From positions 186,001-250,000 of the forward strand of contig CALYMY010000045.1 of NCBI GenBank assembly GCA_944548615.1: DNA of 64,000 nt, given 5' to 3'. The translations under genes were made by a program, and so were the position numbers. Origin of the DNA: Micropterix aruncella (lineage: Eukaryota; Arthropoda; Insecta; Lepidoptera; Micropterigidae). A model generated the notes under the pieces. That model did not search any database. It was not told the origin of the DNA and saw only the letters and a program-made list of their open reading frames with translations. The stretch's first letter is position 1; each line of letters opens with the position of its first letter. Below are positions 9,641-23,190 of the stretch, piece after piece.

Positions 9641-10342
9641 ATTGGCTTCCGACGTTTGAGGGCTATTGCGCTAAAAGGCATCAATAGTCCTCCCTGTTTA
9701 TTATTATCTAATAGAGTTTTGCTTTGCGCATCTAACGCTTCTTTTAATTTTCAAATCTGAGTAATATTAACGGAATTATAGACGATTTAATATCTGTATA
9801 GGTATATTGATTTATCGATTTAACGGTTTTGTTTCCATAGTAACGAGCTCAGGCGGTGGCCCGACTCGCAATAGAATATTTCTGTTTCTATGGTAACTTC
9901 AGCCCTCGTCATACTTGCGAAAGTTTATTTATCGATTTTACGATGTTTGTTTTCAATAGTAGCGATCCGAGCCAAGGGAGTTTTAGTATTTTTCCCGCGG
10001 CTTCGTTTAATAAATTAAATATTATATTCTTTATTTTATCATATACACACAAGCGAGGTGTCAAAAGATAGGGTTTTAGAACGCTTTTCATTTCATTGCT
10101 TCTGCTTTTTATCTCGTCTTCTTCTTCTTCTTTAATTACTTTTCAATACTATTTAATCTGTGCTTTTTCATTTTCATTTTCAGTGCCTTTGATCAACGAG
10201 AAGAGACAATATGGAGACCACAGAAATAGAAGTGCCGTTTCGGAATTTCGAAGAAATACCGGAAAGAGCCAGAGATATTGCCCGCGAGGCGTTAAACGAA
10301 TTAAAAGGAGTAAACAACCTACGGAAAGAGGTACGTGACAAG
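9641..10342 (+). repeat. Macrosatellite linker plus exon, unit 2 (16 bp deletion)
   Basis: X-box-like palindromes lie at 9831-9844 and 9884-9897. The 16 bp between GAATATT and TCTGTTTC, which include one ATCGATTTAACG block and the TTAA that hosts the transposon in unit 1, are missing. The palindromes are therefore 53 bp apart instead of 69. Unit 3 has the same deletion. Confidence 0.95.
10184..10330 (+). CDS. Candidate coding exon, unit 2
   Basis: This is the type description for all intact copies. Upstream is a textbook 3' splice site: a T-rich tract then TTTTCATTTTCAG at 10183. The exon is 147 nt. An ATG at 10211, with A at -3 and G at +4, opens 40 codons up to a donor GTACGTGA at 10331. 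If unspliced, the same frame runs 16 more codons into the satellite and stops at 10381 (56 aa). An in-frame TGA upstream in the exon makes this ATG a true frame start. The peptide begins METTEIEVPFRNFEEI and then has an Arg/Glu/Ala/Leu-rich stretch likely to form a charged helix. I do not recognise the family. A second frame, starting at the exon's third base, is also fully open. No partner exon is visible, so this is probably an amplified first coding exon of some gene or element. Expression is unknown. Confidence 0.45.
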
Positions 10343-11786
10343 GACGAGGGAACTCCTCAACGGTCAACCGTAGAGACGTGAAATTTGGTATAGGCATTCC
10401 ATTATGATGGCAATTACTAAGTTCCACCATGACATGGCTGCTGCACCCAGGGTTGGCTCCCGACGAGGGAACTTCTCAACGGTCAACCGTAGAGACGTGA
10501 AATTTGGTATAGGCATTCCATTATGATGGCAATTACTAAGTTCCACCATGACATGGCTGCTGCACCCAGGGTTGGCTCCCGACGAGGGAACTCCTCAACG
10601 GTCAACCGTAGAGACGTGAAATTTGGTATAGGCATTCCATTATGATGGCAATTACTAAGTTCCACCATGACATGGCTGCTGCACCCAGGGTTGGCTCCCG
10701 ACGAGGGAACTCCTCAACGGTCAACCGTAGAGACGTGAAATTTGGTATAGGCATTCCATTATGATGGCAATTACTAAGTTCCACCATGACATGGCTGCTG
10801 CACCCAGGGTTGGCTCCCGACGAGGGAACTCCTCAACGGTCAACCGTAGAGACGTGAAATTTGGTATAGGCATTCCATTATGACGGCAATTTCTAAGTTC
10901 CACCATGACATCGCTGCTGCACCCAGGGTTGGCTCCCGACGAGGGAACTCCTCAACGGTCAACCGTAGAGACGTGAAATTTGGTATAGGCATTCCATTAT
11001 GATGGCAATTACTAAGTTCCACCATGACATGGCTGCTGCACCCAGGGTTGGCTCCCGACGAGGGAACTCCTCAACGGTCAACCGTAGAGACGTGAAATTT
11101 GGTATAGGCATTCCATTATGATGGCAATTACTAAGTTCCACCATGACATGGCTGCTGCACCCAGGGTTGGCTCCCGACGAGGGAACTCCTCAACGGTCAA
11201 CCGTAGAGACGTGAAATTTGGTATAGGCATTCCATTATGATGGCAATTACTAAGTTCCACCATGACATGGCTGCTGCACCCAGGGTTGGCTCCCGACGAG
11301 GGAACTCCTCAACGGTCAACCGTAGAGACGTGAAATTTGGTATAGGCATTCCATTATGATGGCAATTACTAAGTTCCACCATGACATGGCTGCTGCACCC
11401 AGGGTTGGCTCCCGACGAGGGAACTCCTCAACGGTCAACCGTAGAGACGTGAAATTTGGTATAGGCATTCCATTATGACGGCAATTTCTAAGTTCCACCA
11501 TGACATCGCTGCTGCACCCAGGGTTGGCTCCCGACGAGGGAACTCCTCAACGGTCAACCGTTAGAGACGTGAAATTTGGTATAGGCATTCCATTATGATG
11601 GCAATTACTAAGTTCCACCATGACATGGCTGCTGCACCCAGGGTTGGCTCCCGACGAGGGAACTCCTCAACGGTCAACCGTAGAGACGTGAAATTTGGTA
11701 TAGGCATTCCATTATGATGGCAATTACTAAGTTCCACCATGACATGGCTGCTGCACCCAGGGTTGGCTCCCGACGAGGGAACTCCT
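10343..11786 (+). repeat. 119 bp satellite array, unit 2 (12 copies)
   Basis: Twelve monomers in the order A B A A C A A A A C A A, plus the 15 bp partial. One extra T (CCGTTAGAG, near 11561) makes the array 1 bp longer than the rest. The junction GGGAACTCCT/GAACATAG to the 166 bp satellite at 11786/11787 is the same in every unit. Confidence 0.95.
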
Positions 11787-14483
11787 GAACATAGAAATTG
11801 TTATGAATAAATGTCATTTTTCGAAAAAGACCGTGATAGAGTAAATAAAACGCGTTACGGTGTTTGGGCATAACGAAGGCCTTTGAAATCTCTACGAAAT
11901 GGCATTTTCGAAATTTTGACATTTTGAAATTTTTATATAAACTTTCATTTTGAACATAGAAATTGTTATGAAAAAATCACATTTTTCACAAAAGAACGAG
12001 ATAGAGTAAACCTACCGCGTTGCGGTCTTTGGCGAGATCGACACCCCGCTTAAGCTCTACAAAATGGCATTTTTGAAATTTTGACTTTTTGAAAAATTTT
12101 ATATAAAATTTCATTTTAAACATAGAAATTATTATGAAAAAATCATATTTTTCGAAAAAGATCGTGATAGAGTAAACCTATAGGGTTACGGCGTTCGGAC
12201 AGAACGACGGCCTTGGTAATCTCTACAAAATGGCATTTTCGAAATTTTGACATTTTGAAAAATTTTATATAAAATTTCATTTTAAACATAGAAATTGTTA
12301 TGAAAAAATCACATTTTTCGAAAAAGATCGTGATAGAGTAAACCTATAGGGTTACGGCGTTCGGACAGAACGACGGCCTTGGTAATCTCTACAAAATGGC
12401 ATTTTCGAAATTTTGACATTTTGAAATTTTTTATATAAACTTTCATTTTGAACATAGAAATTGTTATGAAAAAATCACATTTTTCGAAATAAATCGAGAT
12501 AGAGTAAACCTACCGCGTTGCGGTCTTTGGCGAGATCGACACCCCGCTTAAGCTCTACAAAATGGCATTTTTGAAATTTTGACATTTTGAAAAATTTTAT
12601 ATAAAATTTCATTTTAAACATAGAAATTATAATGAAAAAATCACATTTTTCGAAAAAGATCGTGATAGAGTAAACCTATAGCGTTACGGCGTTCGGACAG
12701 AACCACGGCCTTGGTAATCTCTACGAAATGGCATTTTCGAAATTTTGACATTTTGAAATTTTTTATATAAACTTTCATTTTGAACATAGAAATTGTTATG
12801 AATAAATGACATTTTTCGAAAAAGACCGTGATAGAGTAAACCTACCGCGTTGCGGTCTTTGGCTAGATCGACACCCCGCTTAAGCTCTACAAAATGGCAT
12901 TTTTGAAATTTTGACATTTTGAAAAATTTTATATAAAATTTCATTTTAAACATAGAAATTATTATGAAAAAATCACATTTTTCGAAAAAGATCGTGATAG
13001 AGTAAACCTATAGCGTTACGGCGTTCGGACAGAACCACGGCCTTGGTAATCTCTACGAAATGGCATTTTCGAAATTTTGACATTTTGAAATTTTTTATAT
13101 AAACATTCATTTTGAACATAGAAATTGTTATGAATAAATGTCATTTTTCGAAAAAGACCGTGATAGAGTAAATAAAACGCGTTACGGTGTTTGGGCATAA
13201 CGAAGGCCTTTGAAATCTCTACGAAATGGCATTTTCGAAATTTTGACATTTTGAAATTTTTTATATAAACTTTCATTTTGAACATAGAAATTGTTATGAA
13301 AAAATCACATTTTTCACAAAAGAACGAGATAGAGTAAACCTACCGCGTTGCGGTCTTTGGCGAGATCGACACCCCGCTTAAGCTCTACAAAATGGCATTT
13401 TTGAAATTTTGACATTTTGAAAAATTTTATATAAAATTTCATTTTAAACATAGAAATTATAATGAAAAAATCACATTTTTCGAAAAAGATCGTGATAGAG
13501 TAAACCTATAGCGTTACGGCGTTCGGACAGAACCACGGCCTTGGTAATCTCTACGAAATGGCATTTTCGAAATTTTGACATTTTGAAATTTTTTATATAA
13601 ACTTTCATTTTGAACATAGAAATTGTTATGAATAAATGACATTTTTCGAAAAAGACCGTGATAGAGTAAACCTACCGCGTTGCGGTCTTTGGCTAGATCG
13701 ACACCCCGCTTAAGCTCTACAAAATGGCATTTTTGAAATTTTGACATTTTGAAAAATTTTATATAAAATTTCATTTTAAACATAGAAATTGTTATGAAAA
13801 AATCACATTTTTCGAAAAAGATCGTGATAGAGTAAACCTATAGCGTTACGGCGTTCGGACAGAACGACGGCCTTGGTAATCTCTACAAAATGGCATTTTC
13901 GAAATTTTGACATTTTGAAAAATTTTATATAAAATTTCATTTTAAACATAGAAATTGTTATGAAAAAATCACATTTTTCGAAAAAGATCGTGATAGAGTA
14001 AACCTATAGCGTTACGGCGTTCGGACAGAACGACGGCCTTGGTAATCTCTACAAAATGGCATTTTCGAAATTTTGACATTTTGAAAAATTTTATATAAAC
14101 TTTCATTTTGAACATAGAAATTGTTATGAAAAAATCACATTTTTCGAAATAAATCGATATAGAGTAAACCTACCGCGTTGCGGTCTTTGGCGAGATCGAC
14201 ACCCCGCTTAAGCTCTACAAAATGGCATTTTGAAATTTTGATATTTTGAAATTTTTTATATAAACTTTCATTTTGAACTTGGAAATTATTATGAAAAAAT
14301 CACATTTTTCGAAATAAATCGAGATAGAGTAAACCTAACGCGTTACGGTGTTCGGACAGAACGAAGGCCTTTGAAATCTCTACGAAATGGCATTTCCGAA
14401 ATTTTGACATTTTGAATTTTTTTATATAAACTTTCATTTTGAACATAGAAATTGTTATGAAAAAATCACATTTTTCGAAATAA
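11787..14483 (+). repeat. 166 bp satellite array, unit 2 (16 copies)
   Basis: Sixteen monomers plus partial, with two single-base deletions in homopolymers (near 11930 and 14230). The first monomer type (AAATAAAACGCG) recurs about 1327 bp downstream, so five extra monomers were probably added as a block. Confidence 0.95.
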
Positions 14484-15185
14484 ATTGGCTTCCGACGTTT
14501 GAGGGCTATTGCGCTAAAAGGCATCAATAGTCCTCCCTGTTTATTATTATCTAATAGAGTTTTGCTTTGCGCATCTAACGCTTCTTTTAATTTTCAAATC
14601 TGAGTAATATTAACGGAATTATAGACGATTTAATATCTGTATAGGTATATTGATTTATCGATTTAACGGTTTTGTTTCCATAGTAACGAGCTCAGGCGGT
14701 GGCCCGACTCGCAATAGAATATTTCTGTTTCTATGGTAACTTCAGCCCTCGTCATACTTGCGAAAGTTTATTTATCGATTTTACGATGTTTGTTTTCAAT
14801 AGTAGCGATCCGAGCCAAGGGAGTTTTAGTATTTTTCCCGCGGCTTCGTTTAATAAATTAAATATTATATTCTTTATTTTATCATATACACACAAGCGAG
14901 GTGTCAAAAGATAGGGTTTTAGAACGCTTTTCATTTCATTGCTTCTGCTTTTTATCTCGTCTTCTTCTTCTTCTTTAATTACTTTTCAATACTATTTAAT
15001 CTGTGCTTTTTCATTTTCATTTTCAGTGCCTTTGATCAACGAGAAGAGACAATATGGAGACCACAGAAATAGAAGTGCCGTTTCGGAATTTCGAAGAAAT
15101 ACCGGAAAGAGCCAGAGATATTGCCCGCGAGGCGTTAAACGAATTAAAAGGAGTAAACAACCTACGGAAAGAGGTACGTGACAAG
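14484..15185 (+). repeat. Macrosatellite linker plus exon, unit 3 (16 bp deletion)
   Basis: X-box-like palindromes lie at 14674-14687 and 14727-14740. It shares the unit 2 deletion and the upstream GGCATTTCCG variant, so units 2 and 3 are sister copies. Confidence 0.95.
15027..15173 (+). CDS. Candidate coding exon, unit 3
   Basis: Intact copy: ATG at 15054, donor GT at 15174, unspliced stop at 15224. The sequence is identical to the unit 2 exon. Confidence 0.45.
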
Positions 15186-16628
15186 GACGAGGGAACTCCT
15201 CAACGGTCAACCGTAGAGACGTGAAATTTGGTATAGGCATTCCATTATGATGGCAATTACTAAGTTCCACCATGACATGGCTGCTGCACCCAGGGTTGGC
15301 TCCCGACGAGGGAACTTCTCAACGGTCAACCGTAGAGACGTGAAATTTGGTATAGGCATTCCATTATGATGGCAATTACTAAGTTCCACCATGACATGGC
15401 TGCTGCACCCAGGGTTGGCTCCCGACGAGGGAACTCCTCAACGGTCAACCGTAGAGACGTGAAATTTGGTATAGGCATTCCATTATGATGGCAATTACTA
15501 AGTTCCACCATGACATGGCTGCTGCACCCAGGGTTGGCTCCCGACGAGGGAACTCCTCAACGGTCAACCGTAGAGACGTGAAATTTGGTATAGGCATTCC
15601 ATTATGATGGCAATTACTAAGTTCCACCATGACATGGCTGCTGCACCCAGGGTTGGCTCCCGACGAGGGAACTCCTCAACGGTCAACCGTAGAGACGTGA
15701 AATTTGGTATAGGCATTCCATTATGACGGCAATTTCTAAGTTCCACCATGACATCGCTGCTGCACCCAGGGTTGGCTCCCGACGAGGGAACTCCTCAACG
15801 GTCAACCGTAGAGACGTGAAATTTGGTATAGGCATTCCATTATGATGGCAATTACTAAGTTCCACCATGACATGGCTGCTGCACCCAGGGTTGGCTCCCG
15901 ACGAGGGAACTCCTCAACGGTCAACCGTAGAGACGTGAAATTTGGTATAGGCATTCCATTATGATGGCAATTACTAAGTTCCACCATGACATGGCTGCTG
16001 CACCCAGGGTTGGCTCCCGACGAGGGAACTCCTCAACGGTCAACCGTAGAGACGTGAAATTTGGTATAGGCATTCCATTATGATGGCAATTACTAAGTTC
16101 CACCATGACATGGCTGCTGCACCCAGGGTTGGCTCCCGACGAGGGAACTCCTCAACGGTCAACCGTAGAGACGTGAAATTTGGTATAGGCATTCCATTAT
16201 GATGGCAATTACTAAGTTCCACCATGACATGGCTGCTGCACCCAGGGTTGGCTCCCGACGAGGGAACTCCTCAACGGTCAACCGTAGAGACGTGAAATTT
16301 GGTATAGGCATTCCATTATGACGGCAATTTCTAAGTTCCACCATGACATCGCTGCTGCACCCAGGGTTGGCTCCCGACGAGGGAACTCCTCAACGGTCAA
16401 CCGTAGAGACGTGAAATTTGGTATAGGCATTCCATTATGATGGCAATTACTAAGTTCCACCATGACATGGCTGCTGCACCCAGGGTTGGCTCCCGACGAG
16501 GGAACTCCTCAACGGTCAACCGTAGAGACGTGAAATTTGGTATAGGCATTCCATTATGATGGCAATTACTAAGTTCCACCATGACATGGCTGCTGCACCC
16601 AGGGTTGGCTCCCGACGAGGGAACTCCT
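15186..16628 (+). repeat. 119 bp satellite array, unit 3 (12 copies)
   Basis: Exactly 1428 bp of full monomers plus 15 bp partial, with B at copy 2 and C at copies 5 and 10. Confidence 0.95.
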
Positions 16629-18497
16629 GAACATAGAAATTGTTATGAATAAATGTCATTTTTCGAAAAAGACCGTGATAGAGTAAATAAAACGCGTTAC
16701 GGTGTTTGGGCATAACGAAGGCCTTTGAAATCTCTACGAAATGGCATTTTCGAAATTTTGACATTTTGAAATTTTTTATATAAACTTTCATTTTGAACAT
16801 AGAAATTGTTATGAAAAAATCACATTTTTCACAAAAGAACGAGATAGAGTAAACCTACCGCGTTGCGGTCTTTGGCGAGATCGACACCCCGCTTAAGCTC
16901 TACAAAATGGCATTTTTGAAATTTTGACTTTTTGAAAAATTTTATATAAAATTTCATTTTAAACATAGAAATTATTATGAAAAAATCATATTTTTCGAAA
17001 AAGATCGTGATAGAGTAAACCTATAGGGTTACGGCGTTCGGACAGAACGACGGCCTTGGTAATCTCTACAAAATGGCATTTTCGAAATTTTGACATTTTG
17101 AAAAATTTTATATAAAATTTCATTTTAAACATAGAAATTGTTATGAAAAAATCACATTTTTCGAAAAAGATCGTGATAGAGTAAACCTATAGGGTTACGG
17201 CGTTCGGACAGAACGACGGCCTTGGTAATCTCTACAAAATGGCATTTTCGAAATTTTGACATTTTGAAATTTTTTATATAAACTTTCATTTTGAACATAG
17301 AAATTGTTATGAAAAAATCACATTTTTCGAAATAAATCGAGATAGAGTAAACCTACCGCGTTGCGGTCTTTGGCGAGATCGACACCCCGCTTAAGCTCTA
17401 CAAAATGGCATTTTTGAAATTTTGACATTTTGAAAAATTTTATATAAAATTTCATTTTAAACATAGAAATTATAATGAAAAAATCACATTTTTCGAAAAA
17501 GATCGTGATAGAGTAAACCTATAGCGTTACGGCGTTCGGACAGAACCACGGCCTTGGTAATCTCTACGAAATGGCATTTTCGAAATTTTGACATTTTGAA
17601 ATTTTTTATATAAACTTTCATTTTGAACATAGAAATTGTTATGAATAAATGACATTTTTCGAAAAAGACCGTGATAGAGTAAACCTACCGCGTTGCGGTC
17701 TTTGGCTAGATCGACACCCCGCTTAAGCTCTACAAAATGGCATTTTTGAAATTTTGACATTTTGAAAAATTTTATATAAAATTTCATTTTAAACATAGAA
17801 ATTATTATGAAAAAATCACATTTTTCGAAAAAGATCGTGATAGAGTAAACCTATAGCGTTACGGCGTTCGGACAGAACGACGGCCTTGGTAATCTCTACA
17901 AAATGGCATTTTCGAAATTTTGACATTTTGAAAAATTTTATATAAAATTTCATTTTAAACATAGAAATTGTTATGAAAAAATCATATTTTTCGAAAAAGA
18001 TCGTGATAGAGTAAACCTATAGCGTTACGGCGTTCGGACAGAACGACGACCTTGGTAATCTCTACAAAATGGCATTTTCGAAATTTTGACATTTTGAAAA
18101 ATTTTATATAAACTTTCATTTTGAACATAGAAATTGTTATGAAAAAATCACATTTTTCGAAATAAATCGAGATAGAGTAAACCTACCGCGTTGCGGTCTT
18201 TGGCGAGATCGACACCCCGCTTAAGCTCTACAAAATGGCATTTTTGAAATTTTGATATTTTGAAAATTTTTATATAAACTTTCATTTTGAACTTGGAAAT
18301 TATTATGAAAAAATCACATTTTTCGAAATAAATCGAGATAGAGTAAACCTAACGCGTTACGGTGTTCGGACAGAACGAAGGCCTTTGAAATCTCTACGAA
18401 ATGGCATTTTCGAAATTTTGACATTTTGAATTTTTTTATATAAACTTTCATTTTGAACATAGAAATTGTTATGAAAAAATCACATTTTTCGAAATAA
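16629..18497 (+). repeat. 166 bp satellite array, unit 3 (11 copies, standard)
   Basis: The standard 11-monomer higher-order repeat. Its order by core is: AATAAAACGCG; GCGAGATCGACACC; two of TATAGGGTTACGG; GCGAGATCG; CAGAACCACGG; GCTAGATCG; two of TATAGCGTTACGG; GCGAGATCG with GATATTTTG; and AACGCGTTACGG. It has ATCATATTT near 17980, shared with unit 8. Confidence 0.95.
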
Positions 18498-19215
18498 ATT
18501 GGCTTCCGACGTTTGAGGGCTATTGCGCTAAAAGGCATCAATAGTCCTCCCTGTTTATTATTATCTAATAGAGTTTTGCTTTGCGCATCTAACGCTTCTT
18601 TTAATTTTCAAATCTGAGTAATATTAACGGAATTATAGACGATTTAATATCTGTATAGGTATATTGATTTATCGATTTAACGGTTTTGTTTCCATAGTAA
18701 CGAGCTCAGGCGGTGGCCCGACTCGCAATAGAATATTTATCGATTTAACGATTTCTGTTTCTATGGTAACTTCAGCCCTCGTCATACTTGCGAAAGTTTA
18801 TTTATCGATTTTACGATGTTTGTTTTCAATAGTAGCGATCCGAGCCAAGGGAGTTTTAGTATTTTTCCCGCGGCTTCGTTTAATAAATTAAATATTATAT
18901 TCTTTATTTTATCATATACACACAAGCGAGGTGTCAAAAGATAGGGTTTTAGAACGCTTTTCATTTCATTGCTTCTGCTTTTTATCTCGTCTTCTTCTTC
19001 TTCTTTAATTACTTTTCAATACTATTTAATCTGTGCTTTTTCATTTTCATTTTCAGTGCCTTTGATCAACGAGAAGAGACAATATGGAGACCACAGAAAT
19101 AGAAGTGCCGTTTCGGAATTTCGAAGAAATACCGGAAAGAGCCAGAGATATTGCCCGCGAGGCGTTAAACGAATTAAAAGGAGTAAACAACCTACGGAAA
19201 GAGGTACGTGACAAG
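18498..19215 (+). repeat. Macrosatellite linker plus exon, unit 4 (full form)
   Basis: This is the first undeleted, uninterrupted linker, so it serves as the empty-site reference for the transposon. X-box-like palindromes lie at 18688-18701 and 18757-18770. Confidence 0.95.
19057..19203 (+). CDS. Candidate coding exon, unit 4
   Basis: Intact copy: ATG at 19084, donor GT at 19204, unspliced stop at 19254. Confidence 0.45.
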
Positions 19216-20658
19216 GACGAGGGAACTCCTCAACGGTCAACCGTAGAGACGTGAAATTTGGTATAGGCATTCCATTATGATGGCAATTACTAAGTTCCAC
19301 CATGACATGGCTGCTGCACCCAGGGTTGGCTCCCGACGAGGGAACTTCTCAACGGTCAACCGTAGAGACGTGAAATTTGGTATAGGCATTCCATTATGAT
19401 GGCAATTACTAAGTTCCACCATGACATGGCTGCTGCACCCAGGGTTGGCTCCCGACGAGGGAACTCCTCAACGGTCAACCGTAGAGACGTGAAATTTGGT
19501 ATAGGCATTCCATTATGATGGCAATTACTAAGTTCCACCATGACATGGCTGCTGCACCCAGGGTTGGCTCCCGACGAGGGAACTCCTCAACGGTCAACCG
19601 TAGAGACGTGAAATTTGGTATAGGCATTCCATTATGATGGCAATTACTAAGTTCCACCATGACATGGCTGCTGCACCCAGGGTTGGCTCCCGACGAGGGA
19701 ACTCCTCAACGGTCAACCGTAGAGACGTGAAATTTGGTATAGGCATTCCATTATGCCGGCAATTTCTAAGTTCCACCATGACATCGCTGCTGCACCCAGG
19801 GTTGGCTCCCGACGAGGGAACTCCTCAACGGTCAACCGTAGAGACGTGAAATTTGGTATAGGCATTCCATTATGATGGCAATTACTAAGTTCCACCATGA
19901 CATGGCTGCTGCACCCAGGGTTGGCTCCCGACGAGGGAACTCCTCAACGGTCAACCGTAGAGACGTGAAATTTGGTATAGGCATTCCATTATGATGGCAA
20001 TTACTAAGTTCCACCATGACATGGCTGCTGCACCCAGGGTTGGCTCCCGACGAGGGAACTCCTCAACGGTCAACCGTAGAGACGTGAAATTTGGTATAGG
20101 CATTCCATTATGATGGCAATTACTAAGTTCCACCATGACATGGCTGCTGCACCCAGGGTTGGCTCCCGACGAGGGAACTCCTCAACGGTCAACCGTAGAG
20201 ACGTGAAATTTGGTATAGGCATTCCATTATGATGGCAATTACTAAGTTCCACCATGACATGGCTGCTGCACCCAGGGTTGGCTCCCGACGAGGGAACTCC
20301 TCAACGGTCAACCGTAGAGACGTGAAATTTGGTATAGGCATTCCATTATGACGGCAATTTCTAAGTTCCACCATGACATCGCTGCTGCACCCAGGGTTGG
20401 CTCCCGACGAGGGAACTCCTCAACGGTCAACCGTAGAGACGTGAAATTTGGTATAGGCATTCCATTATGATGGCAATTACTAAGTTCCACCATGACATGG
20501 CTGCTGCACCCAGGGTTGGCTCCCGACGAGGGAACTCCTCAACGGTCAACCGTAGAGACGTGAAATTTGGTATAGGCATTCCATTATGATGGCAATTACT
20601 AAGTTCCACCATGACATGGCTGCTGCACCCAGGGTTGGCTCCCGACGAGGGAACTCCT
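19216..20658 (+). repeat. 119 bp satellite array, unit 4 (12 copies)
   Basis: Standard order A B A A C A A A A C A A. The first C monomer has a private change (TTATGCCGGC near 19755). Confidence 0.95.
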
Positions 20659-23190
20659 GAACATAGAAATTGTTATGAATAAATGTCATTTTTCGAAAAA
20701 GACCGTGATAGAGTAAATAAAACGCGTTACGGTGTTTGGGCATAACGAAGGCCTTTGAAATCTCTACGAAATGGCATTTTCGAAATTTTGACATTTTGAA
20801 ATTTTTTATATAAACTTTCATTTTGAACATAGAAATTGTTATGAAAAAATCACATTTTTCACAAAAGAACGAGATAGAGTAAACCTACCGCGTTGCGGTC
20901 TTTGGCGAGATCGACACCCCGCTTAAGCTCTACAAAATGGCATTTTTGAAATTTTGACTTTTTGAAAAATTTTATATAAAATTTCATTTTAAACATAGAA
21001 ATTATTATGAAAAAATCATATTTTTCGAAAAAGATCGTGATAGAGTAAACCTATAGGGTTACGGCGTTCGGACAGAACGACGGCCTTGGTAATCTCTACA
21101 AAATGGCATTTTCGAAATTTTGACATTTTGAAAAATTTTATATAAAATTTCATTTTAAACATAGAAATTGTTATGAAAAAATCACATTTTTCGAAAAAGA
21201 TCGTGATAGAGTAAACCTATAGGGTTACGGCGTTCGGACAGAACGACGGCCTTGGTAATCTCTACAAAATGGCATTTTCGAAATTTTGACATTTTGAAAT
21301 TTTTTATATAAACTTTCATTTTGAACATAGAAATTGTTATGAAAAAATCACATTTTTCGAAATAAATCGAGATAGAGTAAACCTACCGCGTTGCGGTCTT
21401 TGGCGAGATCGACACCCCGCTTAAGCTCTACAAAATGGCATTTTTGAAATTTTGACATTTTGAAAAATTTTATATAAAATTTCATTTTAAACATAGAAAT
21501 TATAATGAAAAAATCACATTTTTCGAAAAAGATCGTGATAGAGTAAACCTATAGCGTTACGGCGTTCGGACAGAACCACGGCCTTGGTAATCTCTACGAA
21601 ATGGCATTTTCGAAATTTTGACATTTTGAAATTTTTATATAAACTTTCATTTTGAACATAGAAATTGTTATGAATAAATGACATTTTTCGAAAAAGACCG
21701 TGATAGAGTAAACCTACCGCGTTGCGGTCTTTGGCTAGATCGACACCCCGCTTAAGCTCTACAAAATGGCATTTTTGAAATTTTGACATTTTGAAAAATT
21801 TTATATAAAATTTCATTTTAAACATAGAAATTATTATGAAAAAATCACATTTTTCGAAAAAGATCGTGATAGAGTAAACCTATAGCGTTACGGCGTTCGG
21901 ACAGAACGACGGCCTTGGTAATCTCTACAAAATGGCATTTTCGAAATTTTGACATTTTGAAAAATTTTATAAAAAATTTCATTTTAAACATAGAAATTGT
22001 TATGAAAAAATCACATTTTTCGAAAAAGATCGTGATAGAGTAAACCTATAGGGTTACGGCGTTCGGACAGAACGACGGCCTTGGTAATCTCTACAAAATG
22101 GCATTTTCGAAATTTTGACATTTTGAAATTTTTTATATAAACTTTCATTTTGAACATAGAAATTGTTATGAAAAAATCACATTTTTCGAAATAAATCGAG
22201 ATAGAGTAAACCTACCGCGTTGCGGTCTTTGGCGAGATCGACACCCCGCTTAAGCTCTACAAAATGACATTTTTGAAATTTTGACATTTTGAAAAATTTT
22301 ATATAAAATTTCATTTTAAACATAGAAATTATAATGAAAAAATCACATTTTTCGAAAAAGATCGTGATAGAGTAAACCTATAGCGTTACGGCGTTCGGAC
22401 AGAACCACGGCCTTGGTAATCTCTACGAAATGGCATTTTCGAAATTTTGACATTTTGAAATTTTTTATATAAACTTTCATTTTGAACATAGAAATTGTTA
22501 TGAATAAATGACATTTTTCGAAAAAGACCGTGATAGAGTAAACCTACCGCGTTGCGGTCTTTGGCTAGATCGACACCCCGCTTAAGCTCTACAAAATGGC
22601 ATTTTTGAAATTTTGACATTTTGAAAAATTTTATATAAAATTTCATTTTAAACATAGAAATTATTATGAAAAAATCACATTTTTCGAAAAAGATCGTGAT
22701 AGAGTAAACCTATAGCGTTACGGCGTTCGGACAGAACGACGGCCTTGGTAATCTCTACAAAATGGCATTTTCGAAATTTTGACATTTTGAAAAATTTTAT
22801 ATAAACTTTCATTTTGAACATAGAAATTGTTATGAAAAAATCACATTTTTCGAAATAAATCGAGATAGAGTAAACCTACCGCGTTGCGGTCTTTGGCGAG
22901 ATCGACACCCCGCTTAAGCTCTACAAAATGGCATTTTTGAAATTTTGATATTTTGAAAATTTTTATATAAACTTTCATTTTGAACTTGGAAATTATTATG
23001 AAAAAATCACATTTTTCGAAATAAATCGAGATAGAGTAAACCTAACGCGTTACGGTGTTCGGACAGAACGAAGGCCTTTGAAATCTCTACGAAATGGCAT
23101 TTTCGAAATTTTGACATTTTGAATTTTTTTATATAAACTTTCATTTTGAACATAGAAATTGTTATGAAAAAATCACATTTTTCGAAATAA
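20659..23190 (+). repeat. 166 bp satellite array, unit 4 (15 copies)
   Basis: Fifteen monomers plus partial, 1 bp short of an exact multiple because of a T-run deletion near 21635. Four extra monomers repeat the GGG-GCGAG-CCACGG-GCTAG block. Private changes are TTATAAAAAATTTC near 21970 and AAAATGACATTT near 22265. Confidence 0.95.

Noticed and set aside
10096..10338. 80-residue ORF starting MLLLFISSSSSS, in every unit
   Set aside because: Its first 29 residues translate the TCT run and polypyrimidine tract of the intron-like region. Only the part after the acceptor AG is considered, as the exon's alternative frame.
18664..18891. 75-residue ORF starting MIYRFNGF in the linkers
   Set aside because: It merely reads through the degenerate ATCGAT repeats, is destroyed by the 16 bp deletion in units 2 and 3, and has no splice or start context.
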